From contig CACEHM010000002.1 in NCBI GenBank assembly GCA_902559355.1, forward strand, positions 107,246-171,245: 64,000 nucleotides of DNA, written 5' to 3'. The notes beneath the pieces were generated by a model that had not been told where the DNA came from, searched no databases, and worked only from the letters and a program-made list of their open reading frames with translations. Both the position numbers and the translations under genes were made by a program. The stretch is from an uncultured Gammaproteobacteria bacterium. GTDB lineage: Bacteria; Pseudomonadota; Gammaproteobacteria; GCA-002705445; GCA-002716945. Below, one piece after another: positions 22,370 through 30,824 of the stretch (position 1 is its first letter; every line of letters begins with the position of its first letter).

Positions 22370-22723
22370 ATGAAACATAATCTCAATTCTATTTATGATA
22401 ATTGGTTAGTAATTACTATTGCATTATCAGTTGTCATAATTTTCTTCTCATTCTTTTCAGTAACTTCTCATTTTATGATACAAAACACTGATAAATATTT
22501 ACATACAGCTGCTTATTTTTTTTTAAGCTTTTCTGCTTCTCTTAGGAAACCAACTAATTATATTTTAATATTTATTTATTTTGTCTTCTTTGGAATTGTA
22601 ATTGAATTGGTGCAGCCATATTTTAATCGCTATTTTGAATTATTAGACATTTTGGCTAACTCTCTTGGTATTTTTTTAGCAATAACTTTTGCAGATTTCC
22701 TCAGAAAATATTATTCTTATTAA
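22370..22723 (+). CDS. VanZ-like family membrane protein
   Basis: The 117-aa protein has about three or four membrane helices and the VanZ-like signature DKYLHTAAYFFLSF followed by GIVIELVQPYFNRYFELLDI and ANSLGI. Members are integral membrane proteins of unknown cellular role; the name comes from a teicoplanin-resistance gene and does not imply resistance here. It lies 31 bases after guaA and directly before the ArsC-like gene with no gap, so the two may be co-transcribed. Confidence 0.78.
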   Translation: MKHNLNSIYDNWLVITIALSVVIIFFSFFSVTSHFMIQNTDKYLHTAAYFFLSFSASLRKPTNYILIFIYFVFFGIVIELVQPYFNRYFELLDILANSLGIFLAITFADFLRKYYSY

Positions 22724-23074
22724 ATGTCAGAGGCACTTTTTTATCATAATCCTAAATGTAGTAAATCCAGAAAAGCCCTTGACATAATTGATACTCATAA
22801 TATAAATATTAAAGTAATACTTTATCTTAAAGATAAAATTACTAAGAGTATGCTTAAAGAGATACTTGATTCATCTGGACTATCGATTAGAGATATTATC
22901 AGAAGCAATGAAAAGGAATATAGAGAGAATAATCTAGATAATCTTAACCTTACCGAAGATGAACTTCTGAATCTTATACTCAAACACCCTAAACTACTTC
23001 AACGGCCAGTATTTGTTTTCAACAATAAAGCAATTATAGGTCGACCTCCTGAAGATGTTCTAAAAATTATATAA
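22724..23074 (+). CDS. arsC: ArsC family glutaredoxin-dependent reductase
   Basis: The thioredoxin-fold ArsC family reduces arsenate to arsenite with glutaredoxin. The 116-aa sequence carries the catalytic Cys in HNPKCSKSRKALDII. It also has the three arginines expected of arsenate reductases in DIIRSNEKEY, LLQRPVFVF and IGRPPEDVL. No arsR or arsB is adjacent, so a general Spx/YffB-like redox role is possible. It begins right after the VanZ-like stop, and lexA follows 59 bases later. Confidence 0.78.
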   Translation: MSEALFYHNPKCSKSRKALDIIDTHNINIKVILYLKDKITKSMLKEILDSSGLSIRDIIRSNEKEYRENNLDNLNLTEDELLNLILKHPKLLQRPVFVFNNKAIIGRPPEDVLKII

Positions 23075-23083
23075 AATTTATAG

Positions 23084-23112
23084 TTGTACCTCTCAAATAG
23101 TTCATATATCAT
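23084..23112 (+). promoter_or_regulatory. lexA-dinB promoter
   Basis: TTGTAC (23084-23089) and TATCAT (23107-23112) are separated by exactly 17 bases, a good sigma-70 arrangement in the gap between arsC and lexA. Transcription would begin near 23119, inside the GAAC repeat described separately, so a repressor bound there would block initiation. Prediction rests on consensus matching. Confidence 0.5.
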
Positions 23113-23134
23113 ATGAGAACTTAATGAGAACTTA
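23113..23134 (+). promoter_or_regulatory. Candidate LexA operator, tandem ATGAGAACTTA
   Basis: The 11-base unit ATGAGAACTTA occurs twice in perfect tandem and runs into the lexA start codon. This creates GAAC-N7-GAAC, which is the direct-repeat LexA box of Alphaproteobacteria rather than the CTG-N10-CAG palindrome of E. coli. A further AGTTC lies upstream (23099-23103) in inverted orientation. Position over the predicted transcription start fits autorepression of lexA-dinB. The regulatory role is inferred. Confidence 0.55.
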
Positions 23135-23736
23135 TGAAAGAATATTCTACTTTAACTACCAAGGAACAAAACACATATGACTTCATCGTTAGGTATTCAA
23201 AAAAATTTGGAAAATATCCCTTATTAACAGAAATTGCAAAGGGTATAGGAATTACATCAAAAGGTGTAGCGCATAGATATGTAAAATCTTTAGAAAAAGC
23301 AGGCAAAATCTTAAGGTTTTCAAATAAACATCGTGGTATTTCTACAATAGATGAAGGCCCTCTTTTTTTAAAATCTTTAGGAAAGATTGCAGCAGGTGGG
23401 CCTATTGAAGCAATAACTGATCAACAAAGAATTGAACTTGAATACTTGTTTACCAATAAAAAATCATATGCGCTCAAGGTAAAAGGAGAATCAATGATAG
23501 ATGCAGGTATAAATGATGGGGATTGGGTAATTATTGAAGAAAGTAAAAAATTCTATAAATCAAAAGTACATGTGATTTTAATTGACAATCAAGATGTGAC
23601 TTTAAAATATATAGAAAAGGGAAGCCCAGGAGAGATAAAGTTAATTCCTGCAAACAAAACATATAAAGAAACAATTTACCCTGTTGAAAGAATTTCTATT
23701 CAAGGATATGTAGTTGGACAAGTAAGAATATACTAA
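23134..23736 (+). CDS. lexA: LexA repressor / SOS autoprotease
   Basis: Represses the SOS regulon and self-cleaves when RecA is activated by DNA damage. A winged helix occupies about residues 1-70. The Ala-Gly cleavage bond lies in GKIAAGGPIEA. The S24-type catalytic Ser (KGESMIDAGI) and Lys (VTLKYIEKG) are present. The recognition-helix region SKGVAHRYVKSLEKAGKI looks more like alphaproteobacterial LexA (SKSGIHR-type, recalled) than E. coli LexA, which agrees with the GAAC-N7-GAAC site at its promoter. The stop overlaps dinB by one base, so the two form an SOS operon. Confidence 0.94.
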   Translation: MKEYSTLTTKEQNTYDFIVRYSKKFGKYPLLTEIAKGIGITSKGVAHRYVKSLEKAGKILRFSNKHRGISTIDEGPLFLKSLGKIAAGGPIEAITDQQRIELEYLFTNKKSYALKVKGESMIDAGINDGDWVIIEESKKFYKSKVHVILIDNQDVTLKYIEKGSPGEIKLIPANKTYKETIYPVERISIQGYVVGQVRIY

Positions 23737-24953
23737 TGAGTGAAAAAATCTTTATTCACGTAGATATGAACGCATTTTTTGCCTCAATAGAACAAAGAGA
23801 TTATCCAAAACTTTTAGGAAAACCTGTAGCTGTAACTAATGGAGAGCATGGCTCATGTATTATTACTTCTTCATATGAAGCTAGAGCATTTGGAATAAAA
23901 ACAGGAATGAGGATTTCTGATGGAAGAAAAATTTGTCCTTACTTAGTTCAAAGACCATCAAGACCAAAAGTATACGCAGAAACATCAACAAGAATAATGA
24001 ATATACTACATAATATATCTCCTGATATTCAAATATACTCAGTTGATGAAGCTTTTCTAGAATTAACAAATTGTATGAAAATTTATAAGGAAATTAATCA
24101 TGTCATATACAAGATTAAAGATCTTATTTATGAATCAGAAAACCTTAAATGTTCGATTGGTATATCATTTAGTAAATCATTAGCAAAATATGCTTCAAAA
24201 ATTAATAAACCAGATGGAATAACTTATATTAATAAAAATAATTATCACGAATATCTAGATAATTCACCAATAGATACTTTGTGCGGGGTATCAACAGGAG
24301 TTAAAAGTTTTCTAAATCACCATGGTGTTTACAAATGTTCTGATATGAAAAAGTTACCTATAAGTATACTTTCTAATAGGTTTGGCAATATTGGCAAAAA
24401 AATATGGCTAATGGCAAATGGAAATGATTTTGAAGGACTCATTCCAGACTTAAATCATCCAAAAAGTCTTGGACATGGAAAAGTATTAAAACCTAATACA
24501 AAAAGTAGCTATTTAATAAAAAAAGTATTCCTAAGGATGTCAAATAAATTAGCATTACGTTTACGTAAATCTAATTATGAATCAAATATTTTCTTAATAG
24601 GCATAAAAATAAAAGCAGGGTGGATACAAAAGAAAGTCAAAATAGAGAAAGCTACGTGTAATCGAAATGATATATTTAATATTTGCTTATCTTATCTAAA
24701 TTTGTTCGAAAAAAATACGGGCATTTATCAAGTTCAAGTTACAGCTTTAAACCCCTTAAAGAAGAATACACAAATGGACATTTTCAGTAAAGATAATGAT
24801 AAGAGTGAAGTTTTAGATCAAGCACTAGAGAACATACATGATAAGTTTGGCCCCGAGACTATTAAGCCCGCTCGCTTAATTAGTGACGATACAGATAGCC
24901 CAGACGTAATCGCCCCAGCATGGAGACCGAGTGGACATCGAAAATCGGTATAA
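23736..24953 (+). CDS. dinB: Y-family DNA polymerase IV
   Basis: Error-prone translesion polymerase. Catalytic carboxylates are visible in HVDMNAFFASIE (first Asp) and YSVDEAFLEL (Asp-Glu pair). The remaining fingers, thumb and little-finger domains are recognisable over 405 aa. A likely sliding-clamp-binding peptide QMDIFS occurs near residue 348. It is co-transcribed with lexA and so should be DNA-damage inducible. UmuC is the alternative assignment, but no umuD is next to it and the length and motifs fit DinB. A hairpin terminator follows the stop codon by two bases. Confidence 0.9.
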   Translation: MSEKIFIHVDMNAFFASIEQRDYPKLLGKPVAVTNGEHGSCIITSSYEARAFGIKTGMRISDGRKICPYLVQRPSRPKVYAETSTRIMNILHNISPDIQIYSVDEAFLELTNCMKIYKEINHVIYKIKDLIYESENLKCSIGISFSKSLAKYASKINKPDGITYINKNNYHEYLDNSPIDTLCGVSTGVKSFLNHHGVYKCSDMKKLPISILSNRFGNIGKKIWLMANGNDFEGLIPDLNHPKSLGHGKVLKPNTKSSYLIKKVFLRMSNKLALRLRKSNYESNIFLIGIKIKAGWIQKKVKIEKATCNRNDIFNICLSYLNLFEKNTGIYQVQVTALNPLKKNTQMDIFSKDNDKSEVLDQALENIHDKFGPETIKPARLISDDTDSPDVIAPAWRPSGHRKSV

Positions 24954-24955
24954 AA

Positions 24956-24983
24956 AAAGGCCGAGGGGGTAGATTCGGCCTTT
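24956..24983 (+). terminator. Intrinsic terminator after dinB
   Basis: AAAGGCCGA and TCGGCCTTT form a perfect nine-pair stem around a ten-base G-rich loop, immediately after the dinB stop. The trailing T run is short (TTTCATT) but the stem is GC-rich against an AT-rich background. The A-run before the stem would make it partly bidirectional. Confidence 0.8.
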
Positions 24984-25003
24984 CATTAAAGGGGTGGGGA
25001 TAT

Positions 25004-25135
25004 GACATCTTGTCTGTATCCTGTCTATAACATTACTCTAACAAAATAGACATGTCAATAATAAATATGAACAAAAACTATACAAATATCAAAAATAATG
25101 GTACTGTCTGACAAATAATAGACAATACTTTGACA
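25004..25135 (+). promoter_or_regulatory. Cluster of TGTC/GACA sites upstream of MerR-type regulator
   Basis: The 175-base gap after dinB contains eight TGTC or GACA cores in about 130 bases. They include two copies of ATAGACA (25046-25052 and 25118-25124), one inverted TGTCTAT (25022-25028), the palindrome GACATGTC (25049-25056) and TGTCTGACA (25105-25113). TGTCTAT and ATAGACA form a perfect seven-base inverted pair. This density suggests cooperative operator sites for the downstream MerR-type regulator. A TTGACA at 25130-25135 is a consensus -35 box. Binding is inferred. Confidence 0.5.
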
Positions 25136-25141
25136 AATGCT

Positions 25142-26146
25142 ATGGAAAATATAATAATTAGAAACAATGACAAGGATAAGTCCAACATTAGTTTGCAAAT
25201 GAAAGAAGATTTAGCTGCTAAACCTAGACATTTGATTCAAGTTGTCAATAGACGGACGGGCTTAAGCTCAGATGTAATTAGAGTATGGGAAAAAAGATAC
25301 CAAGCAGTAGTTTCTCATCGAAATGATACAAACAGAAGACTCTATTCAGATAAAGATATTGATAAACTAACTCTCCTAAAAAGAGCAATAGCTGCAGGCA
25401 GGAGAATAGGCGATATAGCTGCACTTTCATACGATGATCTCTTTGAACTCGTAATGGGAGATGAATCAACTGCATCCATAGGCTATAAAAGACCTAGCAC
25501 AGGGACTATCATGGAATTGTTTGACGAGGCAGTTTCATGCATCAAAGAAATGAATAGCTGGAAACTAGATAATGTTTTATCAAATGCAGTAGCTATATTA
25601 AGCACAAATGATTTTTTAATTGAATTCATTAAACCACTGAGTAATTACATACAAGATGAGTGCTCAAGAGGGAGTATAAGATACTCACACGAAAAGATGT
25701 CGAAGCTTTGTATTAGGACATGTTTAAACAATCTTTACCTGAATCTTCGTTCATCAAAAGAGGATTGCCCTAGACTTGTTATAGCCTCATTGTTATCTGA
25801 GCATGAGAGTCTAGACACTCTGATGCATATGATTGTTGCTCAGAATATAGGATGGGATCTTACTTATATTGGAAATGGCGTCCCACATGATGAAATAACT
25901 TTTGCAGCATCTAAAGTCAAGGCACAGGTAGTCGTACTAGCCATAAACAACCCAAGAGATATCGCTAGAAAGATTTATGAAATCAAACATATTAGAGATA
26001 AAGCTGATAAAACAGAGGATATAATTTTAATCGGCTCTCAAAGTAGTGACTATAAACAGCTCAGTAATGAGTTTAACATCAATATATCAAATGATTTAAC
26101 AAGCTTTAGACTATCCTTGGAAAGGCTCTATAGCTTAATTCGATAA
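25142..26146 (+). CDS. MerR family regulator with C-terminal B12-binding-like domain (CarH/LitR type)
   Basis: The N-terminal MerR winged helix reads LIQVVNRRTGLSSDVIRVWE, with RYQAVVSHRNDTNRRLYSDK next. A helical linker and a Rossmann-like B12-binding domain follow (SLLSEHESLDTLMHMIVAQ, then YIGNGVPHDEI). CarH/LitR proteins bind adenosylcobalamin and act as light-sensitive repressors, often of carotenoid or photolyase genes. The His expected to ligate cobalt is present in SEHES, but the usual following Gly is not, so cobalamin binding is uncertain. Start is ambiguous: the ORF track uses TTG at 25130, ATG lies at 25142, and ATG 25199 would put the HTH at the usual position and leave room for a TTGACA/TATAAT promoter. 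The end overlaps convergent valS by 12 bases. Confidence 0.78.
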   Translation: MENIIIRNNDKDKSNISLQMKEDLAAKPRHLIQVVNRRTGLSSDVIRVWEKRYQAVVSHRNDTNRRLYSDKDIDKLTLLKRAIAAGRRIGDIAALSYDDLFELVMGDESTASIGYKRPSTGTIMELFDEAVSCIKEMNSWKLDNVLSNAVAILSTNDFLIEFIKPLSNYIQDECSRGSIRYSHEKMSKLCIRTCLNNLYLNLRSSKEDCPRLVIASLLSEHESLDTLMHMIVAQNIGWDLTYIGNGVPHDEITFAASKVKAQVVVLAINNPRDIARKIYEIKHIRDKADKTEDIILIGSQSSDYKQLSNEFNINISNDLTSFRLSLERLYSLIR

Positions 26147-28870
26147 AGTATTCTTTAGACTTTCCAAAGATAGAATATCATTTTCAATCTTTTTTCTGTT
26201 TGCAATATTTTGATTAATAATTTCAGCAGGGGCTCTTTCTATAAAGCTTTTATTGTTAAGTTTTGAATCAATTTTATTGATAACATCATTAAACTGCATA
26301 ATCTTATTGTCTATTTTATTTAGTTCATCTTTGACATTAATCATGTTTTTGATCTGTAAGTATAAAATAAATTTATCATCTATTAGTTCGATATAATCAT
26401 GATCGTCGAATTCAATATCATCAGCAATAGATAGTTCAATACCAGACAGGTTATTGATAAGCTTAACATTTTCAGTGATATCTAGATTAATCACTTCATT
26501 TTTTACAATTATTTTTGCAGCGATGTTAACTTTTGGATGAACACCAAGCTCAGTTCTGCTTTTTCTTATTTTTTTGATAATTTCTTGTATAACACTTACT
26601 CTTTCATATATATCATCCTCTTTTGAAATTCTAATTTGGGATGGAAATTTACTATTTATTAGGCCTGGTTCATCTACAAGCTTCTTATGGTAAAGATTAC
26701 TCCAAATTTCTTCTGTAATAAAAGGTATAATTGGGTGGCAAATTTTAAGTATTCTAATTATAGAATATATCAAATAATTCTTTGTAGTCTCTGTCGTATT
26801 ATTCTTAACTATCTCTAGGTACCAATCACAATATTCATTCCATACAAATTCATAAATACTATTTGCCATTAAATCAAATCTATATGTTGAACTATATTTT
26901 TTGAAATCCTTAGTAACATTATCTAGTTTATACATTATCCATTTATCAAATATTGTAGCAGATGATGTATTTAGATTTTCTTTGTATTCATACTCGTCAC
27001 ATGTAAGCATAATAAATCTTGATGCATTCCATAGCTTATTACAAAAATTTCTATATCCCTCTATTCTGTTTAAATCAAAGTTAATGTCTCTACCTGTTGA
27101 AGCCATTGCACAGAAATTAAATCGTAATGCATCGGCGCCATATTCTTTTATTCCATTAGGAAAATCTCTTTTTGTTTTTTTGACTACATTCGCTCTCTGC
27201 TTTTCATTGATTAGACTCTCAGTTCTTTTTTCAATAAGTTTTTCTATAGATATGCCCTCTATAATATCTATTGGATCAATAACGTTACCAATAGATTTAG
27301 ACATTTTCTTGCCTTCTGAATCTCTAACAAGACCATGAATATAAATTTTATTAAATGGAATCTTTTTTGTAAACTTAAGACCCATCATAATCATTCTTGC
27401 AACCCAAAAGAAGATAATATCAAATCCAGTGACTAAGAGATTGGTGGGATAGTATTTTTCAAATATTCCATTATTCTTTTTCCAGTCAAGAGTCGAAAAA
27501 GGCCATAGTGATGACGAAAACCATGTATCCAAAACATCATTATCGCGAGTTAGCTCAGTTTCTTTTTTGATAGAATATTTTTCTCTTACATTTTCTTCAT
27601 TTTTACCAACATAAACTTTTCCATCATTATCGTACCAAGCTGGTATTCTATGTCCCCACATTATTTGCCTACTAATGCACCAATCTTCAATATTTTCTAA
27701 CCAGTTGAAATAAATTTTTTCCCAGTGCTCAGGAACAAAACTAATTTTTCCATCCTTAACCACCTCTACACCATTATTTGCTATTTCTTTCATATTCATG
27801 AACCATTGACTCGTGAGTAGTGGTTCGATTATTTCACCCGTTCTTTCTCCTATGGGTACAGTTGTCTTATAAGGTATTTGTTCTACAAAAACACCTATAT
27901 CATCAAGATCTTTAACTAAATTGTCTCTTAGTTCATGTATATTCATTCCAATATATTTTTCATGAACATTCTCATTCATAGATCCGTCCTTATTTAGGAT
28001 ATTTATAAAATCTAAATTATGTTTCTTACCTATTTTGTAGTCATTAAAGTCATGTGCTGGTGTAATTTTCAGACATCCAGTTCCAAAATCTATATCCACA
28101 ATTTCATCTTGTATTATCGGTATTTCTTTATCGATCATCGGTAAAACTACATGTTTCCCTATGAGATGTTTATATCGTTCGTCATTTGGATTAATACATA
28201 CTGCTGAATCTCCAAAGAAGGTCTCCGGCCTTGTAGTAGCAACAGTGATAAACTCGTTTGAATCAACAACTTTATATCTTAAATGATACAAGTAACCATC
28301 TTTTTCTTCATTTATAACTTCTAAATCAGATACAGCTGTTTGGAGCTTAATATCCCAGTTAACAAGTCTATTACCTCTATAAATTAATTTACTATCATAA
28401 AGTTCAATAAAGATATCTCTAACATTTTCTGATAAATCATCATCCATTGTGAATCTATTTCTTGACCAATCCGCAGAGGAACCTAGTCTTTTCGTTTGAT
28501 TGATAATTGTGTTTCCAGAAATCTCCTTCCATTTCCAAACCTCATCAATAAATTCATCACGACTAAGGTCTTTGATATTTTTACCTAAACTTTTAAGTCT
28601 ATTTTCTACCACTAGCTGTGTAGCAATACCAGCATGATCAGTACCTGGTTGCCATAAAACGCTCTTACCAAGCATACGATGATATCTTACAAGAATATCA
28701 ATGATAGTATGTTGGAATGCATGACCCATATGCAATGTTCCTGTTACATTAGGTGGAGGCAACACTATAGAAAATTTAGATGTAGATTCTTTTGCTGAAA
28801 AAGATTTTGTCTTTTCCCAAGAATTATAAATCTTTTCTTCAATTTCTTTCGGCTTATATTGTTTGTTCAT
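26135..28870 (-). CDS. valS: Valine--tRNA ligase
   Basis: Class I aminoacyl-tRNA synthetase that charges tRNA-Val. The HIGH-type motif is in PPPNVTGTLHMGHAF and the KMSKS motif in EGKKMSKSIGNVID. The CP1 editing domain (about 190-330) with TTRPETFFGDSAV is intact, and a C-terminal coiled-coil arm closes the protein. At 911 aa it is slightly shorter than E. coli ValS (951). It is last in the pepA-holC-valS operon, overlapping holC by 17 bases. Confidence 0.97.
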   Translation of the reverse strand: MNKQYKPKEIEEKIYNSWEKTKSFSAKESTSKFSIVLPPPNVTGTLHMGHAFQHTIIDILVRYHRMLGKSVLWQPGTDHAGIATQLVVENRLKSLGKNIKDLSRDEFIDEVWKWKEISGNTIINQTKRLGSSADWSRNRFTMDDDLSENVRDIFIELYDSKLIYRGNRLVNWDIKLQTAVSDLEVINEEKDGYLYHLRYKVVDSNEFITVATTRPETFFGDSAVCINPNDERYKHLIGKHVVLPMIDKEIPIIQDEIVDIDFGTGCLKITPAHDFNDYKIGKKHNLDFINILNKDGSMNENVHEKYIGMNIHELRDNLVKDLDDIGVFVEQIPYKTTVPIGERTGEIIEPLLTSQWFMNMKEIANNGVEVVKDGKISFVPEHWEKIYFNWLENIEDWCISRQIMWGHRIPAWYDNDGKVYVGKNEENVREKYSIKKETELTRDNDVLDTWFSSSLWPFSTLDWKKNNGIFEKYYPTNLLVTGFDIIFFWVARMIMMGLKFTKKIPFNKIYIHGLVRDSEGKKMSKSIGNVIDPIDIIEGISIEKLIEKRTESLINEKQRANVVKKTKRDFPNGIKEYGADALRFNFCAMASTGRDINFDLNRIEGYRNFCNKLWNASRFIMLTCDEYEYKENLNTSSATIFDKWIMYKLDNVTKDFKKYSSTYRFDLMANSIYEFVWNEYCDWYLEIVKNNTTETTKNYLIYSIIRILKICHPIIPFITEEIWSNLYHKKLVDEPGLINSKFPSQIRISKEDDIYERVSVIQEIIKKIRKSRTELGVHPKVNIAAKIIVKNEVINLDITENVKLINNLSGIELSIADDIEFDDHDYIELIDDKFILYLQIKNMINVKDELNKIDNKIMQFNDVINKIDSKLNNKSFIERAPAEIINQNIANRKKIENDILSLESLKNTLSN

Positions 28871-29303
28871 TATATTTATTATGCATTAAAGTAAAATTAT
28901 TTTTCCTATATTCCAAAAACTTATTTCTACTTATTGATTTTTTTGATTCATCAGTATCCACAAATTCATAGATATTAATATTATTTTCAAGGTTCACTAA
29001 AGCATTATCATAATTATTTATAATAGAGGTATAATCATTAAATAGTTTGAGTTTATCAAGATTCTGTATAGATAATAATATTATTGGCGTATCAATTACG
29101 TCTCCCTTATTATAAATCTTATGTGGTAAAAAACTATTCTGTTCAAAAGACCAAAGTAGTTTATCTAGCTCTTCAAGCTTTTCATAATCATCAATTATGA
29201 TAATATTTTCATCTTTTTTGTATAAACATTTAACGAATTTACAAAGACATAACTTAATATCATGATTTATTTCAATTGAATAAAAATTTACGACTGATTT
29301 CAA
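28854..29303 (-). CDS. holC: DNA polymerase III chi subunit
   Basis: Chi subunit of the clamp-loader complex; contacts SSB. Divergent in sequence but recognisable: an N-terminal VVNFYSIEI strand and the family motif LLWSFEQNSFLPHKI, with position between pepA and valS diagnostic for gammaproteobacteria. The start codon is TTG at 29303, two bases after the pepA stop; no better upstream codon is available. At 149 aa it is normal in length. The last 17 bases overlap valS. Confidence 0.82.
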   Translation of the reverse strand: MKSVVNFYSIEINHDIKLCLCKFVKCLYKKDENIIIIDDYEKLEELDKLLWSFEQNSFLPHKIYNKGDVIDTPIILLSIQNLDKLKLFNDYTSIINNYDNALVNLENNINIYEFVDTDESKKSISRNKFLEYRKNNFTLMHNKYNEQTI

Positions 29304-29305
29304 TT

Positions 29306-30748
29306 TTATTTATTTGTCATCACAAAGTCTGTAAGTAATTTTACTGGTCTACCTGTTGACCCTTTGTCATTTCCCGAATCCCATGCTGTACCAGCGATAT
29401 CTAGATGTGCCCATTTTTCTTCCGTTGTGAAATTAGCTAAAAATGCAGCAGCAGTTATGGCGCCACCATACCTCCCACCTATATTTTGTATATCAGCAAA
29501 ATTAGTTTTTAGTTCATCAAAATAGTCACTATATAATGGTAATTCCCAAACACGATCACCAGTCTTATCAGCAGAACTTTTAATCTTCTTGGTTAGAACA
29601 TCATTGTTTGAGAATAAACCTGATGGATATTTTCCAAGACCGACTAGGCACGCGCCTGTGAGGGTTGCCATGTCTAATATATATCTAGGTTTATATTTTT
29701 TGGAAAATGTTAATGCATCACACAAGACTAATCTTCCTTCCGCGTCAGTATTTAGTATTTCGATTGTAATACCTGACATGCTTGTTACTACATCTCCTGG
29801 TCGAGTAGCTACTCCACTAGGCATGTTTTCAGCACATGCTAGTATGCCAATAACATTATTTTTTAAATTCATTTCAGCACATGCTTGCATAGTACCAATA
29901 ACTGAACCTGCTCCTGACATATCATATTTCATTTCATCCATATTAGGCGATGGCTTTAGAGATATGCCTCCTGTATCAAATGTAATACCTTTACCTACTA
30001 ACACGATGGGCTGTTTATTTTTTATAGGCATATATTTAATTATTACAAGTTTTGCTGGCTGTGTACTTCCTTGCGAAACAGATAGCAATGATCCCATTTT
30101 AAGAGTACGCATCTGCTTCTCATCCAGAACTTCCACTTTTAAGTTCTTATTCAATTTTTCTAATTTTCTTGCTTCTTTTGCTAAAAAAGTTGGATTACAT
30201 ATATTTGGAGGGGTATCACCAAGGATTCTAGCTTTATTAAGACCATTAGCTATCGCAATTGAAATATCTATGGTGCTACTCAATTGCTTATTACTAATTT
30301 TACTTGAAACGTTTAATAAACACTCCTTCAAAGATGAAGTATTCGTCTTTTTATAGCTATATTGAGTTTTTTCAATCTCTATAATACTAGATTTTATATG
30401 ATCATAATTCCTAATAGATATGTTATTAAGATCAAGCGAGATGCTTTTAATATTATAACCATTGATTTTCTTTAACGCAGAATTAAGATTTTTTTCATAA
30501 TTTTGAATTGTCAGCTTATTTTTTTGACCAAGACCAACAAGAAAGTAGTTTTTTTCATACATTTTACTAGAAAATATATTCATTGAACCTGATGCACCAG
30601 TGACTAATTTATTAGATATCGCCAATTTTACATCTTCAAACACGGCATCACTGAGGGCTGACTTATTAAGACTTGAAAGCTTATCTTCATAGACGAATAA
30701 TAAGTTGTAATCGGCTTTTGAATTTTTGTTGAATCTTAGGTATTTCAT
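29306..30748 (-). CDS. pepA: Cytosol aminopeptidase (leucyl aminopeptidase)
   Basis: M17 family two-metal aminopeptidase. The signature NTDAEGRLVLCDAL and the metal/active-site Lys-Asp region VGKGITFDTGGISLKPS are intact. The N-terminal domain, which in E. coli also binds DNA with XerCD at cer sites, is present but divergent. At 480 aa it is close to the usual 500. First gene of pepA-holC-valS, divergent from lptF with 76 bases between them. Confidence 0.96.
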   Translation of the reverse strand: MKYLRFNKNSKADYNLLFVYEDKLSSLNKSALSDAVFEDVKLAISNKLVTGASGSMNIFSSKMYEKNYFLVGLGQKNKLTIQNYEKNLNSALKKINGYNIKSISLDLNNISIRNYDHIKSSIIEIEKTQYSYKKTNTSSLKECLLNVSSKISNKQLSSTIDISIAIANGLNKARILGDTPPNICNPTFLAKEARKLEKLNKNLKVEVLDEKQMRTLKMGSLLSVSQGSTQPAKLVIIKYMPIKNKQPIVLVGKGITFDTGGISLKPSPNMDEMKYDMSGAGSVIGTMQACAEMNLKNNVIGILACAENMPSGVATRPGDVVTSMSGITIEILNTDAEGRLVLCDALTFSKKYKPRYILDMATLTGACLVGLGKYPSGLFSNNDVLTKKIKSSADKTGDRVWELPLYSDYFDELKTNFADIQNIGGRYGGAITAAAFLANFTTEEKWAHLDIAGTAWDSGNDKGSTGRPVKLLTDFVMTNK

Positions 30749-30824
30749 GATATTTCCAAATAATAAAGTTATACTGATTTAATGGTTAAGATTAACACTT
30801 TTATTTGACCTTGTAATTATTACT

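Noticed and set aside
23134-23736. Alphaproteobacterial origin of the whole window
   Set aside because: LexA site and DksA look alpha-like, but gene orders (nusA-infB without ylxR, pepA-holC-valS, lptFG, leuCDB-asd, xerD-dsbC) are gammaproteobacterial.
26901-27338. 145-aa plus-strand ORF inside valS
   Set aside because: Lies fully antisense to the conserved valS KMSKS region; a shadow.
29589-30356. 255-aa plus-strand ORF inside pepA
   Set aside because: It is antisense to a well-conserved aminopeptidase, has no recognisable domain and no start context; a shadow frame.
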